From the NCBI RefSeq assembly GCF_017814275.1, contig NZ_JAGIYQ010000002.1, positions 248,001 through 312,000 of the forward strand: a DNA stretch of 64,000 bases, given 5' to 3'. Shown here in pieces: positions 44,004 through 52,360 of the stretch. How positions within the stretch are numbered: position 1 is the stretch's first letter; each line of letters begins with the position of its first letter. A model generated the notes under the pieces. The model searched no databases and was not told the DNA's origin. It saw nothing but the letters and a program-made list of their open reading frames with translations. The position numbers were made by a program, and so were the translations under genes. The stretch comes from Gottfriedia endophytica. Its GTDB lineage: Bacteria; Bacillota; Bacilli; Bacillales; Bacillaceae_G.

Positions 44004-44655
44004 TTGTTCTTAATCTCCCTTCTAGCATTTTACCAAGAAGTGTCAAGATCATTACTAGTACGTAATACACCCCTGCTACAAATATAAGTGGCTCCATATA
44101 AGAATATAAATCTCCACCAACTAAATAAGCTCTACGCATTAAATCTGATGCACCGATTACTGTAACTACTGCAGATTCTTTCGTTAACGAGATGAATTCA
44201 TTCATTAATGCAGGCAAAATATTTTTAATGGCCTGTGGCAGGATAATTTTTGCCATCATTTTGCGATATGGAATTCCTAGTGCAGTTGCAGCTTCTTTTT
44301 GTCCTTTATCAACAGCCTGAATACCTGCACGAATAATTTCTGATACATATGCACCTGAATTTAAACCAAATGCCAATACTGCTGCTGGAAACTGATGAAT
44401 ATCAAATCCAATAATTTGAGGTAAACCAAAATAAATGATCATTAATTGTAATACCATTGGTGTTCCTCGGAAAATCGAAGTATAGAAATCTGCAATGAAA
44501 ATTAACAATTTCGAACGACTAATTTTCATAAACGCTAATACTATTGCTAAAACAAGACCTAATAATATTGATACAATAACAATTTCTAATGTTAGACCTA
44601 ACCCTCCTAATATAAAAGGGATTGAACTTACAATTTGCGAAAAATTCAAATTCAT
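43996..44655 (-). CDS. artQ: Arginine ABC transporter permease ArtQ (YqiY)
   Basis: A 219-residue permease of the HisM/GlnP type with five predicted helices. The EAA loop, [22 protein letters not shown], contacts the ATPase. [16 protein letters not shown] is typical of the family. It lies between artP and artR in one operon and probably works as a homodimer, as there is no second permease gene. Confidence 0.9.
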   Translation of the reverse strand: MNLNFSQIVSSIPFILGGLGLTLEIVIVSILLGLVLAIVLAFMKISRSKLLIFIADFYTSIFRGTPMVLQLMIIYFGLPQIIGFDIHQFPAAVLAFGLNSGAYVSEIIRAGIQAVDKGQKEAATALGIPYRKMMAKIILPQAIKNILPALMNEFISLTKESAVVTVIGASDLMRRAYLVGGDLYSYMEPLIFVAGVYYVLVMILTLLGKMLEGRLRTND

Positions 44656-44744
44656 TTTGTTGTACTCCTTTTATTTAATCTATAGCAACCTTTGAATTCA
44701 GCAAACTGTTTTTAGGTTACCAATCTACTAAAATACATGTAGAA

Positions 44745-45524
44745 TTATTTTGAAATTCCAAACCATTTTTTAACTAATTTATTTAACGTTCCATCTTTTT
44801 TAACTTCAGTAATTGCTTCATTAAATTTTGGTGTTAATTGACTATTTTTCGGAAACGCAATTGCAGAACCAGTTGTATTATCGATGAAATCATTGATTAA
44901 TACTCCATTTAAATCTTTTAAATTATTTAAATATCCTGCAGCAACACTTTGCTCAATAATAACTGCATCAAATCTGCCAGCCTTTAATTCTTCAATCAAT
45001 TCTGGTACACGATTTCTATTTTGAACTGTATATCCACCTTTTTTAGCAACTGCTTTTGCGATCGATTCTTGAACCGTACCAGCTTGTACTCCGATTGTTT
45101 TACCTTTTAAATCTGCTAAACTCTTAATATTTGAACCTTTTTTAACAATCACTTCATTTTTATCTGAGAAATAAGGTTGTGTAAAATCTGCATTTTGCTT
45201 ACGTTCTGGCGTTGCATTCATACCCGCCATGACCATATCGACTTTTCCACCTTTCATGGCCGTAATTAATGAATTAAAATCAAGATCTTTCACTTCAATT
45301 TTATATCCAGTTCGTTTTGCTAATTCATTTGCTAAATCTATATCAAATCCAATAATTTTATCGCTTTTTGTTGTGTCAACATATTCATAAGGTTTATAGT
45401 CTGCACTTGTTCCCATAACTAATGTTTTACTAGATTTTGCATTTGCTCCATTTGCATTATTACATCCTGCTAGCATTCCAATTGATAATACTCCTGCTGT
45501 AATAAGTCCTACATACTTTTTCAT
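44745..45524 (-). CDS. artP: Arginine ABC transporter substrate-binding lipoprotein ArtP (YqiX)
   Basis: A 259-residue lipoprotein: lipobox MLAGC with lipidated C21, then a family 3 solute-binding domain (YKPYEYVDTTKSDKIIGFDIDLANELAKR, GKVDMVMAGMNATPERKQNADFTQPY). The acidic residues expected to bind the amino acid amine and carboxylate are present. It is the first gene of the operon, with ArgR-like and AT-rich sequence upstream and a 90-base gap to artQ. Confidence 0.9.
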   Translation of the reverse strand: MKKYVGLITAGVLSIGMLAGCNNANGANAKSSKTLVMGTSADYKPYEYVDTTKSDKIIGFDIDLANELAKRTGYKIEVKDLDFNSLITAMKGGKVDMVMAGMNATPERKQNADFTQPYFSDKNEVIVKKGSNIKSLADLKGKTIGVQAGTVQESIAKAVAKKGGYTVQNRNRVPELIEELKAGRFDAVIIEQSVAAGYLNNLKDLNGVLINDFIDNTTGSAIAFPKNSQLTPKFNEAITEVKKDGTLNKLVKKWFGISK

Positions 45525-45597
45525 ATTTTGTTCCCCCTATTTTTTGTTAATTTATTTATTTTTAATAGATTTTCTTGTAATACGATATTGTGTTTCG

Positions 45598-45616
45598 TTT
45601 GAATAATTATTCCATG
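45598..45616. promoter_or_regulatory. Probable ArgR/AhrC (ARG) box upstream of artP
   Basis: TTTGAATAATTATTCCATG closely fits the ARG-box half-site pair TNTGNATWWWWATNCANA and lies about 75-90 bases upstream of the artP start. A weaker ATGAATATTAACAC motif follows. Regulation of arginine uptake by AhrC is known in B. subtilis. The rest of 45620-45790 is AT-rich with no other assignable feature. Confidence 0.55.
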
Positions 45617-45790
45617 TAATGAATATTAACACATTTTCATATTTATGCAATATCTATTTTTAATATTTTTAAAAAAATATCTAAAAATTATATAAAAAAC
45701 CAATAATAATAGTCTTTTTTGTGAAATTAAAAAAAATATCTCAATAACACATTTTTAATATTTATTCATAATAAAGCATAAAAACAAATT

Positions 45791-46006
45791 GGTGTCGATT
45801 GTTTTCTATTTCAGTATGTGTAAGTTGAATTCCACTCCAGGATGCTCGCTTTCCTTGAGGCGTGAGCTGAGCCTCCTCGTCGCATACGCTCCTGTGGGGT
45901 CTCAGCTTTCCCGCATCTCCCATAGGAGCCCTTCATCCTTCCATTCCAATCAACTTCTGTCTTTTAAGTTACAAAATCTAAAAACAACAATATTTAAAAA
46001 AGAGCC
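45791..46006 (+). mobile_element. MITE copy M7
   Basis: From GGTGTCGATTGTTTTC to ATTTAAAAAAGAGCC with the full central palindrome (CTTGAGGCGTGAGCTGAGCC ... CTCAGCTTTCCCGC). The left end has a small deletion. No convincing target duplication remains. It separates artP from the NUDIX gene. Confidence 0.8.
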
Positions 46007-46029
46007 AATAAAAAGACCCCTTACTATTA

Positions 46030-46533
46030 TTAAGGGATCATTACCATTTCATTATTTACTATTTTTTCGATTTGAACCTCTTTTAAAAAATTTCCTTCAT
46101 ATGTCGTTGAATAGTGAAAGCTTTCATTTTCGTGAATAACTTTATGTAAAAATATTGGAATCAGTTCTCCAACTCCACGGTTTTCTTTCGATAAAACCCA
46201 CTCAATTTTCTTCCAATCTAAAATTCCTTCTTCAGTTTGCAAAGGGGTATTATAAGAAAGGTTCGCATCAATAGTTGCTAAAAATAAGTACATTCCTCCA
46301 ATTGTACCTTTCTCATCTTTCCAGGTAACAAGCCCTTTTTCTTTTATATCCTCTAGTTTTACTTTAATCCCTGTTTCCTCTTCAATCTCTCTTTGGATCG
46401 ATTGTATCGGTAACTCATCCTTTTCAATTTTCCCACCAACTCCATTCCATATTCCCATTGTTGGTGCTTTTATTCGATTTAGCATTAACAACTCATTATT
46501 GCGTTTTATAAAGGCTAAGGTATATTTAATCAT
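46030..46533 (-). CDS. NUDIX hydrolase (MutT-like)
   Basis: A 167-residue NUDIX protein. The full NUDIX box reads GGKIEKDELPIQSIQREIEEETGI (G-x5-E-x7-REIEEETG), with the metal-binding glutamates intact. The N-terminal YTLAFIKRNNELLMLNR and GIWNGVGG are characteristic of 8-oxo-dGTP diphosphatase-like members, so clean-up of oxidised nucleotides is possible. The substrate cannot be settled. It is monocistronic, with a CodY-like box upstream. Confidence 0.88.
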   Translation of the reverse strand: MIKYTLAFIKRNNELLMLNRIKAPTMGIWNGVGGKIEKDELPIQSIQREIEEETGIKVKLEDIKEKGLVTWKDEKGTIGGMYLFLATIDANLSYNTPLQTEEGILDWKKIEWVLSKENRGVGELIPIFLHKVIHENESFHYSTTYEGNFLKEVQIEKIVNNEMVMIP

Positions 46534-46602
46534 ACTAAACTCCTGTTATTCATAAATTTTCCATATAAATTCTATAAAAATACATTTTTTATATCTTCAC
46601 AA

Positions 46603-46617
46603 AATTTTCAGAATATT
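46603..46617. promoter_or_regulatory. Probable CodY box
   Basis: AATTTTCAGAATATT matches the CodY consensus AATTTTCWGAAAATT at 14 of 15 positions. It lies between the divergent NUDIX gene and the small membrane protein gene starting at 46672. Confidence 0.5.
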
Positions 46618-46671
46618 TTATAATTATATTTAGTAACTTTTAAGTACTAATAATAGTAGGGGGGGCAATTG

Positions 46672-46866
46672 ATGGAACAATCAAATATTATTTCATTTGA
46701 AGAATATAAAAAAAATAGAAAGCGTTTACTTTCTTCCTTTGCTTATCGAGTTACCTTTGATCCAACTGGTTATAAGGATGCCCTTCAATTAATTATCATT
46801 AGTACGCTACTTTCAATTATCTCATTTTCAGTCTTAATACTATTCTTACACTACTTACTTAAGTAA
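46672..46866 (+). CDS. Small tail-anchored-type membrane protein
   Basis: A 64-residue protein of unknown function. The N-terminal half is soluble and charged (NIISFEEYKKNRKRLL) and the C-terminus is one membrane helix (about 40-62). The ATG at 46672 has GGGGGG upstream; a TTG one codon earlier is also possible. It has its own terminator and a CodY-like box in front. Confidence 0.6.
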   Translation: MEQSNIISFEEYKKNRKRLLSSFAYRVTFDPTGYKDALQLIIISTLLSIISFSVLILFLHYLLK

Positions 46867-46874
46867 TTAAAATA

Positions 46875-46910
46875 GAGGCACCTAAAAATCTTAGGTAGCC
46901 TCTTTTCATT
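46875..46910. terminator. Bidirectional terminator
   Basis: AGAGGCACCTAA pairs with TTAGGTAGCCTCTTTT; serves the small protein gene and the convergent brxB. Confidence 0.82.
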
Positions 46911-47348
46911 TTATACTTCTTCACAATATTGGTCAAAATAACCTTGTAACTTTTGAATAACTTGCATTGGATCATGACCTTCAATCTCGTGACGTTCAAT
47001 CATTTTCACTATTTTACCGTCTTTTAGTAAAGCAAAAGAAGGAGAAGATGGTGCATAACCAGTAAAATATTCACGAGCTTTTGCAGTTGCTTCTTTATCT
47101 TGACCTGCAAATACAGTAACTAATTGATTTGGTCTAGCATCGTAATGAACAGCATGTGCTGCTGCTGGGCGAGCAATCCCCCCTGCACATCCACATACTG
47201 AATTTACCATTATAAGGGTAGTTCCTTTTTTAGATAGTGCTTCATCAACTTCCTCAGGTGTTTTCAACTCTGTATATCCAGCTGCCATAATTTCTTGGCG
47301 GGCTGTATGAACAACATCATTCATGAAAAAATTAAAATTCATACTCAT
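46911..47348 (-). CDS. brxB: Bacilliredoxin BrxB (YqiW)
   Basis: A 145-residue thioredoxin-like protein of the BrxA/BrxB family that removes bacillithiol from S-bacillithiolated proteins. The active site is C52-G-C54 (NSVCGCAGG), unique to this family. The length and the position upstream of the art operon equal B. subtilis YqiW. With bshB2 at 6.8 kb the window encodes two parts of bacillithiol metabolism. The start has AAGGAG nine bases before. Confidence 0.95.
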   Translation of the reverse strand: MSMNFNFFMNDVVHTARQEIMAAGYTELKTPEEVDEALSKKGTTLIMVNSVCGCAGGIARPAAAHAVHYDARPNQLVTVFAGQDKEATAKAREYFTGYAPSSPSFALLKDGKIVKMIERHEIEGHDPMQVIQKLQGYFDQYCEEV

Positions 47349-47440
47349 TTGTTCAAGCTCCTTTCTTCATTACTAACATCTTACCAATTAGAGTATATCC
47401 CTTCAACTATTTGATATTCCTCTTAAGGTTTTGTTTTAAA

Positions 47441-47584
47441 ATGAAACTTCCATCAGTGGAGGTTTCTTCATCCCCCACTGATGATTAAACCCCAATCGGG
47501 CTTTTTCGGGCAGTTATCTCCCAACTACCTTACTCGTTTCTCTTTGAATCTTGAGTTGGGGATCTTATTGCCCGTTAATGCGGG
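47441..47584 (+). repeat. Structured ~140-bp repeat C3 (bcr1-like)
   Basis: Flanked by TTAAA (47436-47440) and ATAAA (47585-47589). Hairpin 1 pairs CCATCAGTGG with CCACTGATGA. The long second hairpin pairs CGGGCA with TGCCCG and CCCAACT with AGTTGGG. The inner stem differs from C1 (ATCCTT/AAGGAT) by compensating changes. It lies between meaB and brxB. Confidence 0.75.
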
Positions 47585-47585
47585 A

Positions 47586-47622
47586 TAAAAAAAATTCAGA
47601 TGAAGAACGATTCATCTGAATT
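47586..47622 (-). terminator. Terminator of the mutA-mutB-meaB operon
   Basis: AATTCAGATGAA pairs with TTCATCTGAATT around GAACGA, followed on the minus strand by TTTTTTTT. It abuts repeat C3, whose ATAAA flank forms part of the T-run. Confidence 0.9.
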
Positions 47623-47632
47623 AAGTTTCACT

Positions 47633-48622
47633 CTACCGATATATGCTATTCAACACTTTTTTAGACGCTTCACTTAGTCCGATTTCATTATTTAAAAATT
47701 TTATTTCTTGGTCAAGTAATATATTACGCACTGTTTCATCCGAATAAATCGAATGTAAGATGGTTTGCTTTATTGAGCGATGGAACCAATTTTTCTTTTG
47801 ATCTACTCTCCTTTGAGAAAGGAAGTCATTCTGTTTAATGTGATCAAAAAATTGATTGATATCATTTTGAATTTGATCTAATCCATTCCCATTTATCGAA
47901 GAACATGTAATAACTCTTTGAGACCATTCTTTCGTAGGTGGCTTAATTAATTGTAAAGAATGTTTCAAAGAAATAGCCGTTTGTTTTGATTCTCTTATTA
48001 ACTCACCATCACATTTGTTAACAATAATATAATCTACAAGCTCTAATATTCCTCGCTTTATTCCTTGTAGATCATCACCACTTCTTGCAATTGTTAGTAG
48101 CATAAAGAAATCTACTAATTCACGTACTTCCCCTTCACTCTGTCCTACACCAACTGTTTCAATAAAAACAATGTCATATCCTGCTGCTTCACATAATAGC
48201 ATTGTTTCGAACGTTTTCGAATGAAGGCCACCATGTCTTCCATTAGAAGGAGATGGTCTAACAAATGCATTTGGATGCTGAGTCAATTTTTCCATTCTCG
48301 TTGAATCTCCTAAAATACTCCCTCCTGAATAAGGACTACTAGGATCGATTGCTAAAACGGCAATTTTCATTCCTTGTTCACAAAGTTTTGTCCCAAACGC
48401 TTCCATAAATGTACTTTTACCTGAACCAGGGATACCTGAAATTCCTATTCGTAGGCTATTCCCCGTGTATGGCAGTAATTCATTTAAAACATCATTTGCA
48501 TAATTCTGATCTTCTAGTCTATTACTTTCAACCCTAGTAATCATACGTGATAATGACGGTAAGTGACCTGAACGAATTTTATAAGCAATCTCGTTTGGAG
48601 GTAACTGATTTTTTCTATTCAT
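47633..48622 (-). CDS. meaB: Methylmalonyl-CoA mutase-associated GTPase MeaB
   Basis: A 329-residue G3E-family GTPase (ArgK/MeaB) that gates adenosylcobalamin loading and protects methylmalonyl-CoA mutase. The P-loop is GIPGSGKST, with [30 protein letters not shown] (switch/base motifs) and NKCDGE following. It overlaps the mutB stop by eight bases. It is the last gene of the mutA-mutB-meaB operon. Confidence 0.94.
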   Translation of the reverse strand: MNRKNQLPPNEIAYKIRSGHLPSLSRMITRVESNRLEDQNYANDVLNELLPYTGNSLRIGISGIPGSGKSTFMEAFGTKLCEQGMKIAVLAIDPSSPYSGGSILGDSTRMEKLTQHPNAFVRPSPSNGRHGGLHSKTFETMLLCEAAGYDIVFIETVGVGQSEGEVRELVDFFMLLTIARSGDDLQGIKRGILELVDYIIVNKCDGELIRESKQTAISLKHSLQLIKPPTKEWSQRVITCSSINGNGLDQIQNDINQFFDHIKQNDFLSQRRVDQKKNWFHRSIKQTILHSIYSDETVRNILLDQEIKFLNNEIGLSEASKKVLNSIYR

Positions 48623-50690
48623 TTGACTCGTTTTGATTTGATAAGATCGTAATAATTTCCTCAGCAGCCTCGGTCAAAATTGTACCAGGCCCAAATATTG
48701 CACTTGCTCCATTTGATAATAAAAATTCATAATCTCGTTCAGGTACAACACCACCGATAATAATAACCATGTCTTCACGATCTAACTTCTTTAATTCTTC
48801 TCTTAAAATAGGTAGTAATTCTTTATGTCCACCAGCTAACGAGCTCATTGCAACACAATGAACATCAAACTGAACCGCTGCCCTCGCAACTTCAGCTGGC
48901 GTTTGGAATAACGGGCTTACATCAACATCAAAACCAAAGTCAGCATATGCTGAGGCTACAACTTTTGCACCTCGATCATGACCATCTTGTCCAATTTTTG
49001 CAATGTAAATTCGTGGACGTCTACCTTCTTGATTCGAAAAATCAGTTACAAGCTGTTGAATTCGATTGATTTCATTTTCATTATTATGCACAGTTGAATA
49101 TACCCCACTAACTGTATTAACTTGAGCTGAATGTCTAGGTGCAACTTTTTCGATTGCAGAGGTAATCTCTCCAAGAGTCGCACGAGCTCTAGCTGCTTCT
49201 ATTGCTAATTCTAACAAGTTCCCTTTTCCAGTTTGAGCAGAAAACGTAATTTCTTCTAATTTTCCTGCTACAATTGAATCATCTCGATTTTGTTTAATCT
49301 GAATCAATTGATTCACTTGTTCTTCTCTTACTTCATTTGCATCGATTGAAAGTAGATTATCCATTTCCTCTTCTACAATTTGGAACTTATTGACTCCAAC
49401 AATTACATCTTCTCCACTATCAATCTTAGCTTGTTTAGCAATTGCCGATTCCTCAATTCGCATTTTAGGAATTCCCTTTTCAATTGCTTTTAACATACCT
49501 CCAAGCTGTTCAATTTCATCTATATACTCTAGTGCTTTTTGCACAAGCTCATTCGTCTTTTCTTCAAGTAAATAGGAACCGCCTAGTGGATCAACCACAT
49601 TTGTTAATCCACATTCATGTTGCAAAATTAATTGTGTATTTCTTGCAACTGCTGCAGTCTCAGGCGTAGGAAGAGCGATTGCTTCATCCAATGCATTCGT
49701 ATGAAGAGACTGAGTCTGCCCTAAAACTGCCGCTAGCGCTTCAATTGTTGTACGAGCAACGTTATTCATTGGATCTTGCTTCGTTAGACTCCAACCAGAT
49801 GTTTGGCAATGCGCTCTAAGCATCAAACTTTTCTTATTAGTTGGCTCAAATTGTTTCATCATTTGTGCCCATAGCAATCGTCCAGCTCTTAATTTGGCAG
49901 CTTCTATGACAAGATCCATCCCAATTCCCCAGAAAAAAGATAATCTTGGTGCAAAATGATCTACTTTTAACCCTGCGTTTATACCAGTCTTAACGTACTC
50001 GATACCATTTAATATCGTATATGCAAGCTCTAATTCTGGAGAAGCGCCTGCTTCTTGCATATGATATCCTGAGATACTAATCGGATTAAACTTGGGTAGA
50101 TTCTCAGCACAATACGCAAAAATATCTCCTATTATTCTCATTGACATTTCAGGTTTATAGATATATGTATTACGAACCATGTATTCTTTTAAAATATCAT
50201 TTTGAATTGTACCAGTTAAAGTATTTTGCGAGACTCCTTGTTCTTCCGCTGCAACAATAAAAAATGCTAGAATTGGTATAACTGCACCATTCATTGTCAT
50301 TGATACCGAAATTTTCTCAAGCGGTATTTCATCGAATAGTACTTTCATATCTTCTACTGTATCGATTGCAACACCAGCTTTTCCAACATCTCCAACTACT
50401 CGATCATGATCAGAATCATACCCACGATGTGTAGGTAAATCAAAAGCAACTGATAGACCTTTTTGTCCCTTGGCTAAATTTTGTTTATAGAATTCATTAC
50501 TCTCTTTTGCCGTTGAAAAACCTGCATATTGACGAATTGTCCATGGCTGAGTTGCATACATTAACGGATAAGGTCCACGTACATAAGGAACAAATCCTGG
50601 ATAGGTTAATGGAATTGCTCGTTCATCTGAATCAATATTTGTTATATTTTGTAATGGATTTTGATCAAACAAAACTCTCATTAATTCCAC
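48615..50690 (-). CDS. mutB: Methylmalonyl-CoA mutase large (catalytic) subunit MutB
   Basis: A 691-residue adenosylcobalamin enzyme that isomerises (R)-methylmalonyl-CoA to succinyl-CoA. The TIM-barrel part includes [21 protein letters not shown] and [26 protein letters not shown]. The C-terminal cobalamin domain has the base-off motif DGHDRG (about 570) and SSLAGGHK. All are intact and the length is usual. It overlaps mutA by ten bases. It accepts the output of the mce/yqjD genes at 38-40 kb. Confidence 0.96.
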   Translation of the reverse strand: MELMRVLFDQNPLQNITNIDSDERAIPLTYPGFVPYVRGPYPLMYATQPWTIRQYAGFSTAKESNEFYKQNLAKGQKGLSVAFDLPTHRGYDSDHDRVVGDVGKAGVAIDTVEDMKVLFDEIPLEKISVSMTMNGAVIPILAFFIVAAEEQGVSQNTLTGTIQNDILKEYMVRNTYIYKPEMSMRIIGDIFAYCAENLPKFNPISISGYHMQEAGASPELELAYTILNGIEYVKTGINAGLKVDHFAPRLSFFWGIGMDLVIEAAKLRAGRLLWAQMMKQFEPTNKKSLMLRAHCQTSGWSLTKQDPMNNVARTTIEALAAVLGQTQSLHTNALDEAIALPTPETAAVARNTQLILQHECGLTNVVDPLGGSYLLEEKTNELVQKALEYIDEIEQLGGMLKAIEKGIPKMRIEESAIAKQAKIDSGEDVIVGVNKFQIVEEEMDNLLSIDANEVREEQVNQLIQIKQNRDDSIVAGKLEEITFSAQTGKGNLLELAIEAARARATLGEITSAIEKVAPRHSAQVNTVSGVYSTVHNNENEINRIQQLVTDFSNQEGRRPRIYIAKIGQDGHDRGAKVVASAYADFGFDVDVSPLFQTPAEVARAAVQFDVHCVAMSSLAGGHKELLPILREELKKLDREDMVIIIGGVVPERDYEFLLSNGASAIFGPGTILTEAAEEIITILSNQNESNE

Positions 50691-52060
50691 CCCTTTTCAC
50701 AATGGATTTTTTCTATGACATCAGGTAAATCTGTTATATGTAAAAGTGAATAGGGTATTTCAGATCCATCATTAATACCGATTTGAATGACTGTTTTATC
50801 TTTATTTTGATTAATAAATTGCTTCATAGATTCTTGACTTCCTGCAAGAAAAATCACATCAGCATTTGTTTGATTTTTTAATCCAATCGAAGATAGAGTT
50901 TTAAAGATATCCTCATTAATTTTTTGATCTTCTTCATTTGCACCGTCAAGAATGATGCAATCCCAACTAGTAGACAGTAACAAATGACATTTCTCAATCC
51001 ATTCACTATCTCGAAATATGTAAGTTTTATCATCTTGTGAATACTTAGTTGATGGTTCTACTCGACGAAAAGCATTATTTCCAACAATTTTCTTATCACC
51101 TAGCATAAATTGTTTTAAACGATTCTTGTTAGTTCGATTTATATCCTTGAAAAATTCACCACTATCAACAAAATTAACGAATCCACCTTTTTCTTCTATT
51201 TCAAGAAACTGATTCCAAGCCTTTTCTGCAACCTGTTTTGTTAATTCTTCTAAATAGTAACTTCCATTCAAAAGTGTTCGATAGTTTGATAAGCCACTTT
51301 CAAATTTTAAAAGATTATAAATATTATTTGTCCATCTAATTGCTTCCTCATTCTCTTCATAAGGAACAATCCTTACAAAATCAACTCCACTTAAAAAAGC
51401 AGTGATTGTTTCGATTGTTTTTCTAATAAGATTTAAAGTTTCTTCTTCATTTGTTAAGGTACGTTTAGAAGTTTTTGTAATGTATATAATTTTTTGATAA
51501 TCTATATTTTCAATAAATTCTTTAAGTACAATTGGAATTAAAAGTTGAAATGCTTTTATTTTTGCAATACTCATATAAAAATCAGTATCTACACACAGTT
51601 CAAATTGAACAGTATGAAGTAATTGTCTTATATCACCATTATTATTTTTAACTTGATGAAGTAGTTCAGAAATCGTTGCCAATAAGTAGGAAATTTCTTG
51701 GATGTGATTAGCTCCAATTTCATGAAAAGCTGCTGAAGAAAATGTACTATGATTAACGGATTGGAGTTGATTTAATTCTTCAAAAAAATGAACTCCCCCA
51801 GCATTATCTTCCGCACAATTAAAAAGTTTTTTTACTATATTACTAATTGGATCATTCGAAATCTCATACTCTTGAATATCGATTGTCTTAGAAATTGAAA
51901 TGGTATTTAACAACGGTTGACTACTTTGATCGTATAAAGGTTCTATATTTATTCCTTCTAATGTTGTTTTGACATATTGATTAAGATCATTTGGTAACAC
52001 ATTTATCCAGTCTTCTTTTATGATCTTGTCAAAATCAAAATTACTTTTTACTTTTCCCAT
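50681..52060 (-). CDS. mutA: Methylmalonyl-CoA mutase small subunit MutA (short, non-catalytic)
   Basis: A 459-residue partner of MutB. N-terminal barrel-like sequence ([39 protein letters not shown]) matches small subunits. It has no DxHxxG cobalamin motif. At 459 residues it is clearly shorter than the roughly 600-residue actinobacterial small subunit, the central and C-terminal regions being reduced. A structural role is inferred. It is the first gene of the operon, with a weak CodY-like box 50-66 bases upstream. Confidence 0.88.
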   Translation of the reverse strand: MGKVKSNFDFDKIIKEDWINVLPNDLNQYVKTTLEGINIEPLYDQSSQPLLNTISISKTIDIQEYEISNDPISNIVKKLFNCAEDNAGGVHFFEELNQLQSVNHSTFSSAAFHEIGANHIQEISYLLATISELLHQVKNNNGDIRQLLHTVQFELCVDTDFYMSIAKIKAFQLLIPIVLKEFIENIDYQKIIYITKTSKRTLTNEEETLNLIRKTIETITAFLSGVDFVRIVPYEENEEAIRWTNNIYNLLKFESGLSNYRTLLNGSYYLEELTKQVAEKAWNQFLEIEEKGGFVNFVDSGEFFKDINRTNKNRLKQFMLGDKKIVGNNAFRRVEPSTKYSQDDKTYIFRDSEWIEKCHLLLSTSWDCIILDGANEEDQKINEDIFKTLSSIGLKNQTNADVIFLAGSQESMKQFINQNKDKTVIQIGINDGSEIPYSLLHITDLPDVIEKIHCEKGWN

Positions 52061-52111
52061 CCTTATTCCCCCTCCACACTTCTATTATAATAGTATAGAG
52101 TGAATAGTACA

Positions 52112-52126
52112 AACTTTCAGAAAAGA
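52112..52126. promoter_or_regulatory. Weak CodY-like box upstream of mutA
   Basis: AACTTTCAGAAAAGA matches the CodY consensus at 12 of 15 positions. It is suggestive only because the operon belongs to branched-chain amino acid breakdown. Confidence 0.25.
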
Positions 52127-52197
52127 AACTCTAAATATTTTCGAACACTTTCATATAAAAAATTAATTAGTGAGCTTAGAAAAACTATATAACAAAA

Positions 52198-52244
52198 ATA
52201 AAAAGAAGTAACCGCTCAATAAAAAGGTGAACAGTCACTTCCAT
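52198..52244 (-). terminator. Terminator of the Ig-repeat protein gene
   Basis: GAAGTAACCGCTCA pairs with TGAACAGTCACTTC, followed on the minus strand by a T-rich tract. It lies about 120 bases past the stop. Confidence 0.65.
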
Positions 52245-52360
52245 TATTAAATTTAGTTTTATTTAATTGTTCACCTAAATATCAGCAATCACCAGTGAAA
52301 ATTGAAACCAATTTATACCGTAAACCTATTTTTTTACTTAACCTTTAGTGATAATAAATA

